From: Symbiodinium natans
Lineage: Eukaryota > Sar > Dinophyceae > Suessiales > Symbiodiniaceae
Direction: 5' to 3'
Length of the DNA stretch: 64,000 nucleotides
Assembly (NCBI GenBank): GCA_905221605.1
Contig: CAJNDS010002412.1
Coordinates: 1,381,386 to 1,445,385 of the forward strand
Part shown: in pieces, positions 20,640 through 32,047 of the stretch
Layout of the letters: every line of letters starts with the position of its first letter
Position numbering within the stretch: the first letter of the stretch is position 1
Translations under genes and position numbers: made by a program
Notes under the pieces: model-generated
Seen by the model: only the letters and a program-made list of their open reading frames with translations
The model's database searches: none
Told to the model about the DNA's origin: nothing

Positions 20640-21500
20640 CATAAACCTATGGCTTCACCAAGCCAGGGCTGTGTTAAAGCAAGGGCAAACTCGTTGGAGA
20701 TTTAGAGGGTCCTTTGGTTTGGTTTGTGCCCCCAAAACAGAATGCACGCCCTAGCCCAGTTGAAGTGCCTACAATGGCCGCATGAAATCTCCCGACAAGC
20801 GAAAGCCAAGTGCGGGCTCTACAAGCCTCAGCGCCCATGAACACCCAAACGGAGCACACGCCTCAGCGCCCGAGCAGGTTGATGGGAGGGTTTAGGGTTT
20901 AGGCGGGGTTACATAGGGCTCAGGGTTTAGGGTTAAGTGGAAAAAATGTGGTTGATAGGGATTTGTGACACCTGGTTTGGGGATGCTAGGGGGTTTTGGC
21001 GGGCACTGGGACTTCTCCAGTTTTCCTCACCCAACAGACTCCCAACATGCTTTCTAATATCTCTAATTCTTGTATAAATATCACTTTAATATAACTACTG
21101 TTATGGTTGTTTTAGAATTAGTATTAGTGCTGGCCATGCGACTCAGCAAGCCAATCAGCCCGAGAGCCCTCGAAGCTGAGCAATATTGAGAATCCAACAA
21201 GCAAATCTAGAAGCAGGGTTTAGGGTTTAGGGTCTAGGGTTTTTTTCGCTCCCGCATAGCTGGCCGAACCGCAGGCAGGGTTCGGGGGGCTTAAGCTTAG
21301 CCATGTCCACGCGCAGGTCATGGGCTGAGTGGCGGACTGTCCGGAAGCGGGAAGACCTGGTCAAGCGATCTGTACTGCAACCCTATAACCTAAACCCTAA
21401 ACCCTAAACCAAAAACCCTACACCCTAAACCGCTGTTTGCAGCAAAGCACGTGAAACGTTTAGCAGCTCAGGCGGTCAGGGCGTAATATAGGGGCCTGAA
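20640..21500. other. no recognisable gene
   Basis: Short ORFs only. TTTAGGG words at 20888-20935 and 21216-21238; dispersed repeat at 21239-21280; CCCTAAA words at 21390-21432. Confidence 0.5.
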
Positions 21501-21527
21501 TAATGTTGTATCCTGATTAGTGTGCTC

Positions 21528-22090
21528 CCCCGGAATTGTGGAAAAAAATCCAAAAATTATTCAGGTGGATCTATTTGAGGAGGACCCCCGGAATTGTGAG
21601 AAAAAAAAGCCGGGCGATGCAAAATTTCGGCGAGGCTGTCGAATGGTGTTGTCGTCCGGAAATCGCTTCTGAACTGAGCCTGAGGTTGTCAGGCCCTGAA
21701 ATCTTCAGTCTCCTGGCCAGCCCCAAAACTAAGATTTCCTTATTAAATTCTTTTGTGCCGAGGCCGGGCAATCAAATTTCAAAGGGGGTAGTCCAGCAGC
21801 TGCCCGACTGCCGTATAATATAAAAAGTTTGCTCCCCCGGAATTATCTTTTTTTTGCGGGCTGGTTGGGTTTGGATCCAGAGGCCTAAGGGCTGAGGCCT
21901 CCTAAACCTTGAGGCCTGAGGTTGTCGGGCCCTGAAATCTTCAGTCTCCAGGCCAGCCCCAAAGCTAAGAGTTCCTTATAAAATGCTTTTGTACCGAGGC
22001 CAAGCAATCAAATTTCAAAGGGGGTAGTCCAGCAGCTGCCCGACTGCCGTATAATCTAAAAGTTTGCTCCCCCGGAATTATATTTTTTTT
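21528..22090. repeat. direct repeat of ~165 bp with GCTCCCCCGGAATT ends
   Basis: Sequence 21679-21843 (GAGGTTGTCAGGCCCTGAAA ... GCTCCCCCGGAATTAT) is repeated at 21912-22081 with a few changes. The GCTCCCCCGGAATT word also opens the block (21528) and recurs in part at 21586. This is a short tandem duplication of an unknown element. No gene. Confidence 0.7.
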
Positions 22091-22119
22091 CTGCGGGCTG
22101 GCTTGGTTGGGACAGATGG

Positions 22120-22380
22120 ATCCCCTTTAAATTCATATAAACTCATCCCTTTCAAAAATCAGGTGGATCCCTTTTAACATCATATAATCCCTTTTGAATT
22201 CATATAAACCCATCCCTCTTCAAATCTTAAGGATCCCGTTTAATTTCATACAGTCTCACCCCTTTTAAAATCATATGGATCCCTTTAAAATTCATACGAG
22301 CTCATCCCTTTTAAAATCATATGGATCCCTTTTAAAATCATATAAACTCATCCCTTTTAAAATCATATAAAGCCAGACCC
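22120..22380. repeat. AT-rich minisatellite (ATCCCTTTTAAAATCATAT)
   Basis: About ten degenerate ~21-25-bp units, alternating ATGGATCCC and AAACTCATCCC variants, followed by C- and G-runs (22377-22438). Confidence 0.8.
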
Positions 22381-22469
22381 CCCCCCCCCCACACTAAAGC
22401 GCGGGATCCATTCGTTGAGGGGGGGGGGGGGGGGGGGGCCACACTAATCAGCAGACAACATTACTAAGA

Positions 22470-22550
22470 ATAGGGTTTTGGGGGCTATTCTAGTATAATT
22501 ACAGAGGGACCATAAGGGAAGACTAATAGTAGTAATTCCGACCCCTATAG
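22470..22550. mobile_element. family B inverted-repeat element (diverged left end)
   Basis: The right end CCGACCCCTATAG and interior GGACCATAAGGGAAGA match 9131-9264 and 14517-14588. The left end ATAGGG..GGGGGC is degraded. Confidence 0.5.
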
Positions 22551-22559
22551 TATGCGCCT

Positions 22560-23600
22560 GGGTACTCATAAAGAGCAACTGTGTCCTGTAACATGCGAGT
22601 CTTGAACTCCTACGAACTCCGGGTCAGAGCATACTTGATAACACGAGAAATGCACCAGTCATGTCCCACAACGTTTGGTATGCATGCAAGTTGATCTCCT
22701 GCCTTCGCGACGGCGAAGAAGAAAATATCATCTGAGGGGTACCGGAAGTACTCCTGATCTCAAACGACAGTGTTATATATCCAATTGAGGTATGAGGCAA
22801 CTAGCACCGGACATGTCGGGGTATCTCAGGCGTTGTCGACATGAATATAGCATCCTCGAGCATGCAGCATGCGTACCATGCGTATTCCCATCCTTTGCAT
22901 GAAAGTGGGATAGAGGCCAAGTCTTTGGGTAATGTTGCACTGCCTTTGATAGGTAGCGCCCCCCCCCCCCCCCAACGAAGGGCCTCAAGCCTTTAGGACC
23001 TTAAAGCCTGAACCTTTCCATCTAGCCTTCCCGGGGCTGAAAGAGGTTTCCTGCCTTAAAGGGCCGTGGCCTTCAAACCGGAAGCGTTTAGGGCATTCAG
23101 GCCTTAAAGGCCTGGAATGAAGAAAATCTCCCAAAACAACTTGTGATGAGAGCGAATACCCAAACAAACCTCCCAATGCGAGTCGGGCTTGCCCGTTGAC
23201 TACCTATCCCAAAATGTGTTTGAGTCCTCCATGGAACTGGACGGGCTTAGCTGTCTGGATTCTCGCCCTCAGGGCTCGAAGCTCTACTGCGTAAGCCCTT
23301 AACCCCTAAACACAAACAGTTACAAGAAATCACAACCATCCGACAAAACAACGAAAAACTTGTGATGATAGCGGGTCGCAGGACAAATTTGCGAAACTGT
23401 GATTCTAGATCCTGCATAAACTAAAGCTGGTGCAACATCATTGTGGCTTGAAACGGAATTCAGGGTTCATGTAAGGCTCTCACAGGTCTTTGTTCTTCAG
23501 GCTTTTGATAGACTGGGCTTCTGGGACTGGAGTAGTCCTGTATCGGCTTGCATCCCATGATGCATTTTCGAATCTCCTGGCGAAAGCGAAGGAGAAGACC
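22560..23600. other. no recognisable gene
   Basis: Short ORFs only. A C-run at 22959-22974 and no telomere-type array until 23602-23660. Confidence 0.5.
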
Positions 23601-23601
23601 A

Positions 23602-23660
23602 CGGTTTAGGGTTTAGGGTTTAGGGTTTAGGGTTTAGGGTTTAGGGTTTAGGGTTTAGGG
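23602..23660 (+). repeat. TTTAGGG array
   Basis: Eight homogeneous units. Confidence 0.9.
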
Positions 23661-24007
23661 AGACGAGCAAACCTTCTGGGATGACACCACGGTGCTTGTT
23701 TTTCCAAGTTCAGCTCCAGGACACACTGTTAGTAGAAGTTCTGAGCTCACGGTACTTTGGCTGTTGCTTCTGGTATTATTATGTAACATGGGTATTTCCC
23801 AAAAATGCCAAACACACCTCAACATACTGGAACCCTTTTTTGCCACTGGACTGAAGGCAAGCTGGAACCCTTATATACTACCGGAACTCGCAACAAGGCC
23901 ACCCAAGATTTTCGACCTAAATAAAGCCGAGCTCTGCATTTTGCAAAACCCAAAACCCAAAACCCAAAACCCTGAACCCTAAACCCTAAACCCTAAACCC
24001 TAAGCCC

Positions 24008-24087
24008 CCAGCGCCAGGAGCACCTTTAGGTCGGAGCTGGAGAAGTGCAGGGGCACCCCGCTGAGGACCTCGTGAGGCTCATGGCCG
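24008..24087 (-). CDS. exon-like fragment (possible 3' terminal exon)
   Basis: Minus strand encodes GHEPHEVLSGVPLHFSSSDL then KVLLALGA and a TAG in frame, next to CCCTAAA units (23945-24006). Coding-like; family unknown. Confidence 0.45.
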
Positions 24088-24745
24088 TTGTTTTGAAATT
24101 GAGATTAGGGTTTCACTATTTAGTATAGGCTTCTTAAGGGTTCATGGGGGGTTGGTGTCTACACCTGAGGGAGCCTTAGGAAGCCTTAGGGAGAACCCTG
24201 CACACAAATCCGTGAGGGCTTGTGTATGGGTCTTAGGAGGGCGCAGGGTTTTAGGTGGAGCGCTTGGGATCTTGGCAGGAACGCTATGACTTACTGACTT
24301 GCTCTACGGGGCTCAGCAGAGAGTCTAGACCCAGAATTAACCTAGGAACCAACAGGGGGGATTATAAGGGAACCCCCCACCCTAAAGAAGGCAAGAAGGG
24401 CTTGCGCTGGGTCCCAGGAGTGCTGTATGATATGGCTTGGCAAGCAGGGCTCTGGGAAGAGTCTTGGGGTCGCGGCGTGGTTCTCTTTGACGGCCAAGTA
24501 GCGACCTCATCCATGAAGCAAGAGCTGTGAGCAGTGGCATCAAGTAAGGCAGTGATAGGGCATAGTTGACTGGGTTGAAGATCCCACCCGGGTTCTCCCC
24601 AATAGCAAACCCTACATAATTCGACCCCTATCTACGTAAGGCCCAGGCGTGCGCCTTTCAGATCCTTCTTCTCTTGCCAGTGTTTACCCCAAGCTTCGCC
24701 TGGCCGACGAGGCTGGGACCAAAACAAGGCCGGGAACAAAGGGAG

Positions 24746-24842
24746 GGTGTAGGGTTTAGGGTTTAGGGTTTAGGGTTTAGGGTTTAGGGTTTAGGGTTTA
24801 GGGTTTAGGGTTTAGGGTTTAGGGTTTAGGGTTTAGGGTTAA
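24746..24842 (+). repeat. TTTAGGG array, ~13 units
   Basis: Homogeneous units, followed by the CGCTCCCGCATAG dispersed word. Confidence 0.9.
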
Positions 24843-24849
24843 GCTTAAG

Positions 24850-26090
24850 GGTTTAGGGCTTCGGGCTTCTATTTTCGCTCCCGCATAGAGGGTTTGGGAT
24901 TTCGGGTTTAGGGATTGGAGTTTAGGGCCGCAAGGCTGGGAAAAAGGAATTTCTGGATGGGTTAACGGCCGGTTGTGGCGTATACGGGCTTTTAAGGGCG
25001 CACCTCTTGCGGAGGGATGTCTAAACCCTGGCGGTAGACACTATACTATACCGGGGCAAGTACACGTCGTAAGTCAAAATTCCTCAAAACCGTGGCAGCC
25101 GATTTGACGCGCATTCAATAAAAGGTCTTTGGTTCCTGAGGGTCTGGAAGTCTGATCTTTCGTTTGTTGTGAGAAGTGTCAGTCGTGCAGGTGTGGACAC
25201 CGAAGACATTTTGCACGACTCTGTGCTGGCCCCTCTCAGCCCTAAACATACTCACCCACAGACTTGGGTCACGAATCCCAGCTTCTAAGCCCTTACATAT
25301 GCAGGCTTGTGCCCAGGACATCCACCCACAAATTCTAGACGGAGTTGGGTATTGACAACACAAGCAGCGAGCGTCAAAGGTGTCTGAGCCCCGGACGGCA
25401 AGACCTCGGACGCAATGAGCTGCAAAGGGTCTGGGGTTTAGCAGCTTAGGGCTCCCAGCGATAAATCGACCTGCATTCTTCAACCCCAAACCCGAAACGG
25501 AAACCAGCATCGACATCCTAAGCTCTACTCTTCCTTCTCGCTCGCTCGCTGTTTTGCTTTGCATGAATGCCGCCAAGTCAGAGCAGAGCGGGCTTATCTC
25601 AATGGGCAAAGATAAACTAGTCAGACAAACCTACTCGCCGGGCTGATGAACGCAAGTAAGAGGTTCAAGCGTTGCTGCGCGGTCAGCAACATGCCCCCTT
25701 GCGGCATCAACCAACTGCCATAGACCCATTGGCAACCCCCGGAGCAGGGAGAACCCAGCTGTGCGTCTTAGAGCGCCTCAGCCAGGACAGACCCACCTCC
25801 AAGAGCGCCTATGGCGGCGATATGCTGAGAATGCTCGCTCCCGCTCTCTGTCTCTCTTTCTCTTTTTCTCTCTCCCTCTCCCTCCCTCCATCCCTCCCTC
25901 CCTCTCTTTCCCCCGTGAACTTAGTGTGACCTGTCAGCACTGCTGGGCATGCCCTACTACGTACAATCCCTACCCTAAGCCTGCCAATGCTACGCTGCAG
26001 CCTAGCAGCCATAGAACCCTATGTCGCCCTGAGCACAAGCCACCATGAAAAACAGACTAAACCCTGCTAAGCCCTCGACCCGAAACTCTG
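24850..26090. other. no supported gene
   Basis: A 164-codon minus ORF (25115-25609) has no recognisable motif and a low-information composition. A CT-rich microsatellite is at 25838-25915. Confidence 0.45.
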
Positions 26091-26097
26091 CAAACCC

Positions 26098-26187
26098 AGC
26101 ACCCCACTGGACGACCCCGGCGTCTTGTACTCGGAGGCGTTGAAGGGCGAGGGCGCGCCCCAGGGCTTCATCGCCTGGTCCTCCCGA
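26098..26187 (-). CDS. exon-like fragment
   Basis: Minus strand encodes YREDQAMKPWGAPSPFNASE followed by YKTPGSSSGVL. GC-rich coding-like island. Family unknown. Confidence 0.45.
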
Positions 26188-26544
26188 TATTTTTTGTTTC
26201 TGGGGAAGCTTTTTGGGGTTAGGGTGTTTCGACTCTCACAACTAGCGTGGTTAGAGGGTGCTTAGAGTGTTTTATGTTTAGTATAAGTTGGGGCTACTTA
26301 GATGCCATTTCGGCCTTAGGGCCTCTAGGCGGCTTTGGGGCTGAGGGTCGAGGAGGGTTATTGGAGCGGCGTGAAGGGCTTCCGGGAGTCGCTCCCATAG
26401 GAGTTAACAGCTCAAGGGCTTGAAGTTCTCCTGGAGGAATCATCGGGGTAGGACCCTGACAGATGCTATGGAACCCCAAACCCTAAATCCTGAACCCTAA
26501 ACCCTAAACCCTAAACACATGTGGCACATAAACATATGGCACAT

Positions 26545-26615
26545 GAACCCCTCGGCGAAGCATCGCGGTCCGCATCGTCGTAGGCCCAGTCCGCGTCCAG
26601 CACGCACTCCTTCTC
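26545..26615 (-). CDS. exon-like fragment
   Basis: After a TTTAG acceptor the minus strand encodes KECVLDADWAYDDADRDASP. Acidic, coding-like. Family unknown. Confidence 0.4.
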
Positions 26616-27389
26616 TAAATGCAACCTCGGCTGCAGGCACGCAGCAGGCTCCAAAGTTTAGGGTTTGGGGTTCTTTTGCCACCCGTCTAGCCAGGCAACT
26701 GAAGAGGGATTGCTGTGCTTTAGGTTCAAGAGATTAGACTATAGGGTTTAATCATAAGGTTTCAGAAGAAGCAACGATGACCATAGGCCTTATATAAGCC
26801 AGGAACGGTACGGAAAACTCTGGAAACACCGCCACAGAATGCCACAGACCCCTCACTTCTGAAACATCACAAGCCGGGACGCCCCACTCCGAAATGCTCC
26901 AAACCCTACTTGGCAAAAGCCGGGGCCCGGGCAGATATGTTCGGAGCGCTTCGTCTCGAACTTCGCTGTCCTCCATGAGGCTTGGAGAGTTTTACTTCGG
27001 GCGTGGGTTGGGGGCACACTCGCAGCTCAACCTGAACCCTAAACCCTTTCGGGCAACGGACCCTCAACTCCACAATTTAATGGAGACTGACTGACTGACA
27101 ACCACTCGGATGCGTCATGACGTTCGTGAACAAAGGAGTCGCATCAGCGGCCTAAGGTGGGGGGGGGGGTTTGTCCTAAACCCTATAAACCCTAAATCCC
27201 TAAACCCTAAACCCCTATAAACCCCAAACCCTAAACTCTAAACCCCAAACCCTAACCCCTAATTAAGCCCTATCTGCAACTGCAGCCCATGAGTGAAGAC
27301 TTCGCGCTGAGGGATTGGGAGGGTAGAGGGCTTAGGAGGCAATGGGGCCGCCACGCTCCGAAAGCACAGCTGAAGGTTACGTTGCTTAC

Positions 27390-27583
27390 ACCCTAAACCC
27401 TATAAACCCTATAAACCCTATAAACCCTATAAACCCTATAAACCCTATAAACCCTATAAACCCTATAAACCCTATAAACCCTATAAACCCTATAAACCCT
27501 ATAAACCCTATAAACCCTATAAACCCTATAAACCCTATAAACCCTATAAACCCTATAAACCCTATAAACCCTATAAACCCTAA
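27390..27583 (-). repeat. CCCTATAAA 9-bp array, ~21 units
   Basis: Nearly perfect tandem repeats of CCCTATAAA, i.e. the 7-bp telomere-type unit with a TA insertion. A 9-bp unit keeps all frames open, creating the NPI and YRV repeat ORFs, which are not genes. Confidence 0.95.
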
Positions 27584-27619
27584 ACATCCGTAAACAGCTC
27601 CAAAATCTCATCTGCAACA

Positions 27620-27690
27620 AGTCTCCTCGTAAGCGCTCTCGAAGCCGATGCGCATTCGGATCATCCGGATCTCAGGTGGCAGAGCCGAGT
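27620..27690 (-). CDS. exon-like fragment
   Basis: Minus strand encodes ALPPEIRMIRMRIGFESAYE; coding-like and followed (minus sense) by the 9-bp array. Family unknown. Confidence 0.4.
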
Positions 27691-27764
27691 GAACGATACA
27701 GCAAGACACCGTAAGCAGAGGATCCCCAGACTCTCTGTTGCAAATATGCCATATGGGTGTTTCC

Positions 27765-27845
27765 CAAGTTGGGTCACCGCGTTTATACCACCAATAGTAT
27801 AGAATCCCCTGGCAAAAAGGGTACCCCGATTTTCGGAAGGGTTTC
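27765..27845. mobile_element. family E inverted-repeat-like element
   Basis: Contains TATAGAATCCCC and the end GGGTACCCCGATTTTCGG, as at 14262-14345. It lies between the exon-like frames 27620-27690 and 27873-27977, so it is probably an intron. Confidence 0.5.
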
Positions 27846-27872
27846 GGCTTGGGTTTTACGCCGGATGTCTGG

Positions 27873-27977
27873 TACCTGGGCCACCGGCGCTCTCTTTTAA
27901 CTCGTTCTCGATGTTCTTTTCCAGCGTGTCGGCTGTGAAGCTCGACACTTTCGGACCTCGTGCGGGTTTGCCTTCCA
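27873..27977 (-). CDS. exon, unrecognised protein
   Basis: Minus strand encodes GKPARGPKVSSFTADTLEKN then IENELKESAGGPG, ending at a GTACC donor-like site. Convincing coding composition. Probably in the same gene as 27620-27690. Confidence 0.5.
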
Positions 27978-28409
27978 CTCCGATGGTCCCACGTGGCTGC
28001 TAGTCTAGGGTTTAGGGTTTAGGGCTATTTTTTGCCACCCGGCTTAAGGTTTAGGGCATCGGGTAGCAAGGGAGCCTCCCAACCCCATGACAATCCCCAG
28101 GACAACCACATGTGAAGCCTTCGGTCTAGGCGCTCGCAAAAGCCTATGAGCCTATGAGCCCCTTGTCGCCGCCTGTTCTCGCTGAGGCTGGGGCCTACAG
28201 GAATTGCGACTTCCTGGTGAGCAGGGAAAAGACCAGACTACCCTAGCAAAACTTAGAATTTCAGCTGTTTCTTAGGAAAGATAGTGCCCAAAAGGTTAAC
28301 TTCAAGATGGCATGGACTGGTGAGTTTTAGGGGCCTGGGGCTTGTTGCGTGTGGTGTCTGCAGTTTCAACCTGAGGCCCAAGGAAGCCGGGTGCTGCAGA
28401 AGCGTGATT

Positions 28410-29253
28410 GCCGATGTTTCTTGCATACCGGGTCTTCTTTAATCATATTTGTGCCATCAACGCTCAACTTCTTAGCATATGAATGCATATGGCATATGAG
28501 CTCCAGAAATCGCTGGGCTTCCGGATACCTTTCAGGGAGTTGAAGAAGTGTGGGGTTTAAAAAGCCAATCCTACAGTATGCATTCCGGTCAACCCCAAAC
28601 GGCACATTTTTGTCGGACGTCCTTGCCCAAGTACATCTGCTGCTTCAGATCGGCCCCAGCAAGGCTGTGCCAGCAATTGCGGTCCTTGACGTGGGTGGAG
28701 GCCAGCTCGGGGCGTGAGATGTCATACCCAAATTCCCCTGATAACTGCTACTTCCCACCCCCCCAACCCCCCAAAAAACTTGAGGATGTCCTACAAGATA
28801 CTTGACTTTTACTGGGTGCTTTAAATTTATCTCCAAGGCAGCCCCATTGAAGAGATGCAATAGTGCAGGGCAAGGAGCGATTTCCATGTCGTAGTAGATG
28901 CACGCCTTGACAACATGAGCGCGCCGGAGCATTCTGTGAAGTTTGGGCCCCTTGATTGTTGCAGGATGTGGCCAGCATATTGCTCCAAGCTGCCGGATGA
29001 TGATTCAGCAGGTTCCCATACACATCATAGCCATTGAAGATGACCTTGTCAGGACATGCGCGGGGTTCGTCTTGCAGCATGAAGGGCCGTGGAGCATCAG
29101 CACATGCCTTCACCCGGGCCACAAATTCAGGGGCCACTCCCCAACCCTGTGCTATCCGAATGGCCATTTGTTCTGCGGACTCCTTGCATTCCTTTAAGCT
29201 GTCACTTTGGCATCGGAGTGGCCTCGATGCTTTGGTACGGCACCGCCGTAAGC
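28410..29253 (-). CDS. multi-exon gene, unrecognised conserved-looking protein
   Basis: Exon blocks on the minus strand: 29253-~28970 (LRCQSDSLKECKESAEQM.., PFMLQDEPRACPDKVIFNGY), ~28931-28780 (RRAHVVKACIYYDMEIAPC.., HPVKVKYLVGHPQ), ~28735-28620 (YDISRPELASTHVKDRNCWH), ~28625-28410 (VPFGVDRNAYCRIGFLNPTL, YPEAQRFLELICHMHSYAKK). The peptides are clearly protein-like, but exact junctions were not resolved: a tiny intron near 28932-28970, and either a short intron or a frameshift near 28620 (the last two blocks overlap in different frames). I cannot name the family or function. Confidence 0.55.
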
Positions 29254-29298
29254 CTCAGCTCTATGCTCGGAATCTCGGACGAATGACACGCTAGGCTC

Positions 29299-29375
29299 GG
29301 GTTTAGGGTTTAGGGTTTATTTAGGGTTTAGGGTTTAGGGTTTAGGGTTTGGGGTTTGGGGTTTAGGGTTTAGGG
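29299..29375 (+). repeat. TTTAGGG tract
   Basis: About ten units with TTTGGGG variants, just 5' of the gene at 28410-29253. Confidence 0.85.
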
Positions 29376-29484
29376 GTTTCGTGCTAAGTTGGGAGGTAAC
29401 ACTGTTTCCTTCCGCAAATCCCGAGGGGCCTTTTTCAGGGAAATGTGCAGGTACCTAACTTGTCAGTTAGTTCCCTACAGACCC

Positions 29485-29815
29485 TAACCTTTAAACCCCC
29501 AACCCTAAACCCTGAACCCTAAACCCTAAACCCTGCAACAATGCCTAGCACTTCCTAGACCCCTAAACCCCTAAACCCTAAACCCCCAAACCCCTAAAAC
29601 CCTAACCCTAAACCCTGAACCCTAAATCCTGCAACAAGCCCTAGCACTTCCTAGACCCCTAAACCCCTAAACCCCTAAACCCCTAAACCCTAAACCCCTA
29701 AACCCCTAAACCCCTAAACCCCTAAACCCCTAACCCTAAACCCTAAACCCTAAACCCTAAACCCTAAACCCTAAACCCTAAACCCAAACCCTAAACTCCC
29801 TAAACCCTAAACCCT
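29485..29815 (-). repeat. long CCCTAAA / CCCCTAAA tract
   Basis: Mixed 7-bp CCCTAAA and 8-bp CCCCTAAA units. A ~50-bp segment (CCCTGCAACAA..CCTAGCACTTCCTAGACC) is duplicated at 29530-29560 and 29630-29660, so block duplication occurred within it. Confidence 0.85.
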
Positions 29816-30405
29816 AGAGGCCCTAAACCCCCCAAATCGCAGCCCAGGGGCATGTCTGCCTTGTACAGCTCTGGCCATGGTGAGATGGGAAGCCTGCTGT
29901 GGAAACTGGGCTCAGGGTGTGGGGCTTAGGGTTTATAGAGCCTAAACCCTAAACCCTTTTAACCCTAAACCCTAAACCGAAACCCTAAACCCTAAACCCT
30001 GAACCCTAGACCCGAAGCCGAAGCCCGACGGAGCGCAGATAAGAATGAATATGGGTTTTGTAGGCTCATTGAACTTAAAGTATTCCAGGGTCTATCGGGG
30101 TCCGAAACCGTATACGTAGTCTATAGATACAAATGAATGTTCTGCAGGCCCAGTTAACTTAAGGCATTCCGAGGTCTATTGTGATGAGGACTTTGTTGGA
30201 ATCTGTTCAATGTCAGTGAACTCCTGTGTTCCGTGCGCAGACACCCTCGAAACAAGTAACTTTAAGTGATTTTTCATGTCCACCCGCCTTCATGTCAAGG
30301 CATCACAACCCTTTTGCGCCAGGACTCACTCAAGGGCATCTTAACCCCATAAACCCTAAACACTTGTACACCCTAAACTGCCCTTGAAACTTCACACGCC
30401 CCATA
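29816..30405. other. no recognisable gene; imperfect direct repeat
   Basis: CCCTAAA words at 29940-30012. Two ~50-bp related segments (AACTTAAAGTATTCCAGGGTC at ~30070 in part, AACTTAAGGCATTCCGAGGTC at ~30148) are imperfect direct repeats. Confidence 0.5.
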
Positions 30406-30411
30406 CAGACC

Positions 30412-30600
30412 CTAGAATGTCGGAAAGTCAACGCAGCCGCCTGTACAGTTGATCCATGCCAGCCAGGTGCTGCTGCCTGCACCAAGCAATGTCAGCTCAG
30501 GGGTCACGCCTTTCATGTTGAAGGTCTTGGGAGCCTGTACGTACTTAGGGGCCTGAAGTAAGGGCATTCCTTCGGGGAAGCAAAGGAACCCCACAATTCG
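30412..30600 (-). CDS. probable exon, unrecognised protein
   Basis: Minus-strand frame of 60 codons containing VGFLCFPEGMPLLQAPKYVQ and STWLAWINCTGGCVDFPTF. Coding-like composition without repeats. Exon limits uncertain. Confidence 0.4.
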   Translation of the reverse strand, partial: RIVGFLCFPEGMPLLQAPKYVQAPKTFNMKGVTPELTLLGAGSSTWLAWINCTGGCVDFPTF

Positions 30601-30774
30601 GATCCCGTACCGTGATTAGGGTTCAGGGGGATCATTTTGTCGAGGCGGGAGCTAGATCAGGTCTGGAAGAAGATTTCGTTAGCAACTCTTCTGGTGCTTG
30701 TCAGGGATGGCAGGTGTGGTTGGGTGATGCGGCCGTTCATGAGCTTAGAGTCAGAAAAAGACACCGGAGTGCAT

Positions 30775-30853
30775 GCATGGGCTATCGGCCCTTATAATCC
30801 CCAACCCCATAAAGGGCCTTTTTAAGGGGTTATAGGGTATAATAGCCCATGTA
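30775..30853. mobile_element. family C inverted-repeat element, ~79 bp
   Basis: Ends GCATGGGCTATCGGCCC and GGGTATAATAGCCCATG, inner inverted parts TATAATCCCCAACCCC and GGGGTTATAGGGTATA: an almost complete hairpin. Related to 4322-4412 and 4519-4713. Confidence 0.7.
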
Positions 30854-32040
30854 GGTACATGCATCTCCCAGATATCGACCTCACATCTCACCTTGTGTAG
30901 AAACATGTATATCGTGGAGGGACAGATGCTTCATGCAACAGCACTGCTTCTGCCCCCGAGGCCTGCTGAAGTTTGCCCTCTCCTGGAACACGCGTATCTC
31001 AGCTCAGAGTCTCCGGCCTCTACTTCCCTACCCTTGCTACGTCTCACACAGCTATTGCCACGGTACTGCTGCCTCCTTTTTAGACTCTATCTCTGGGGCT
31101 ACAGAAGGAGGGAGGAGCTTCGTCCTGCAAGGAAGCCTCCCCTTTCCAGTCGGCCGTCGCCTGGCCGCGGGACACTCACAAGATGGCCCAGATGTGCTCG
31201 CAGCCCATCTTGGGAAGGTGGCTTCAGGAGGCCCTTGTGTCGCAAACCCTCAGATCCGCAACCCTAGAGCCCCTGAACGCTGAACCCCTAGACAGGCTGA
31301 AACAACCCTAAGACCCCTCTGACCCAGAACTCCTGCTTTTGCTCATAAAGCAGCACCATTCCCCTTTAGACCAGCCTGGCGCTCCTTGAAACGCTTGTCC
31401 ACCTGCTCGGCTGCTTGGTATGCTAAGGAAACTCAAACTAAGTTCCCATCGCAGGAAAAAAGGGAACCCAAACTGAGTTCCCATAGCAAGGAAAAGGAAA
31501 CTCAAACTAAGCTCCCATAGCAAGAGAAAAAAAGAGCTGGTTGAAAGTTGGGCACGTGGGAAATTGCTAGCAGGGCCTCGCGAACCCGAAACCTTTAACT
31601 TCAAGGCACTCTCGGCCTTACAGGTATTCACCTAGCACAGTGAGGGGAGGGTTTAGGGTGTAGGGTGTAGGGTTGAGGGTTGGGGGTTTGGCCTTACAGC
31701 TACTCACCTACCAGTACAATGAAAGGAGGAGACATCCGACTGCCTTCTTGGAGCATAGCTCCTCAGACTAAACGCCGCTCTCTAGACAACGTCCTAAATA
31801 AACAAACCCTAGCAACCCTAAATTTAAACCCTAAATTTTAACCCCATTCAAACCCGAAACCCATTTTCAAAAAAGAACTAAACCCACCTTAAGTTGACCC
31901 CCTAAACCCTTGCCAGGGGTCAGCCTTTGAAGAGGCAACAATCAACCCTGAGCGTCAAAGGGAAGGAAAGACCAGAGCCTCCCACCTTAGATCCTGGCTT
32001 GCACCACTGCCATCTAACAACTGAGACAGGCCTTGTCCTC
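30854..32040. other. no recognisable gene; 3-copy minisatellite at 31427-31530
   Basis: Three ~30-38-bp units GGAAACTCAAACTAAG..CCCATAGCA at 31427, 31466 and 31495. Rest: short ORFs on both strands without recognised motifs, and CCCTAAA-like words near 31800-31910. Confidence 0.55.
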
Positions 32041-32047
32041 GTAACTT

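Noticed and set aside
25115-25609. 164-codon minus ORF as a gene
   Set aside because: No motif, no splice context and no coding-like composition distinguishing it from surrounding ORFs.
27342-27620. NPI/YRV repeat proteins
   Set aside because: Artefacts of the 9-bp CCCTATAAA array.
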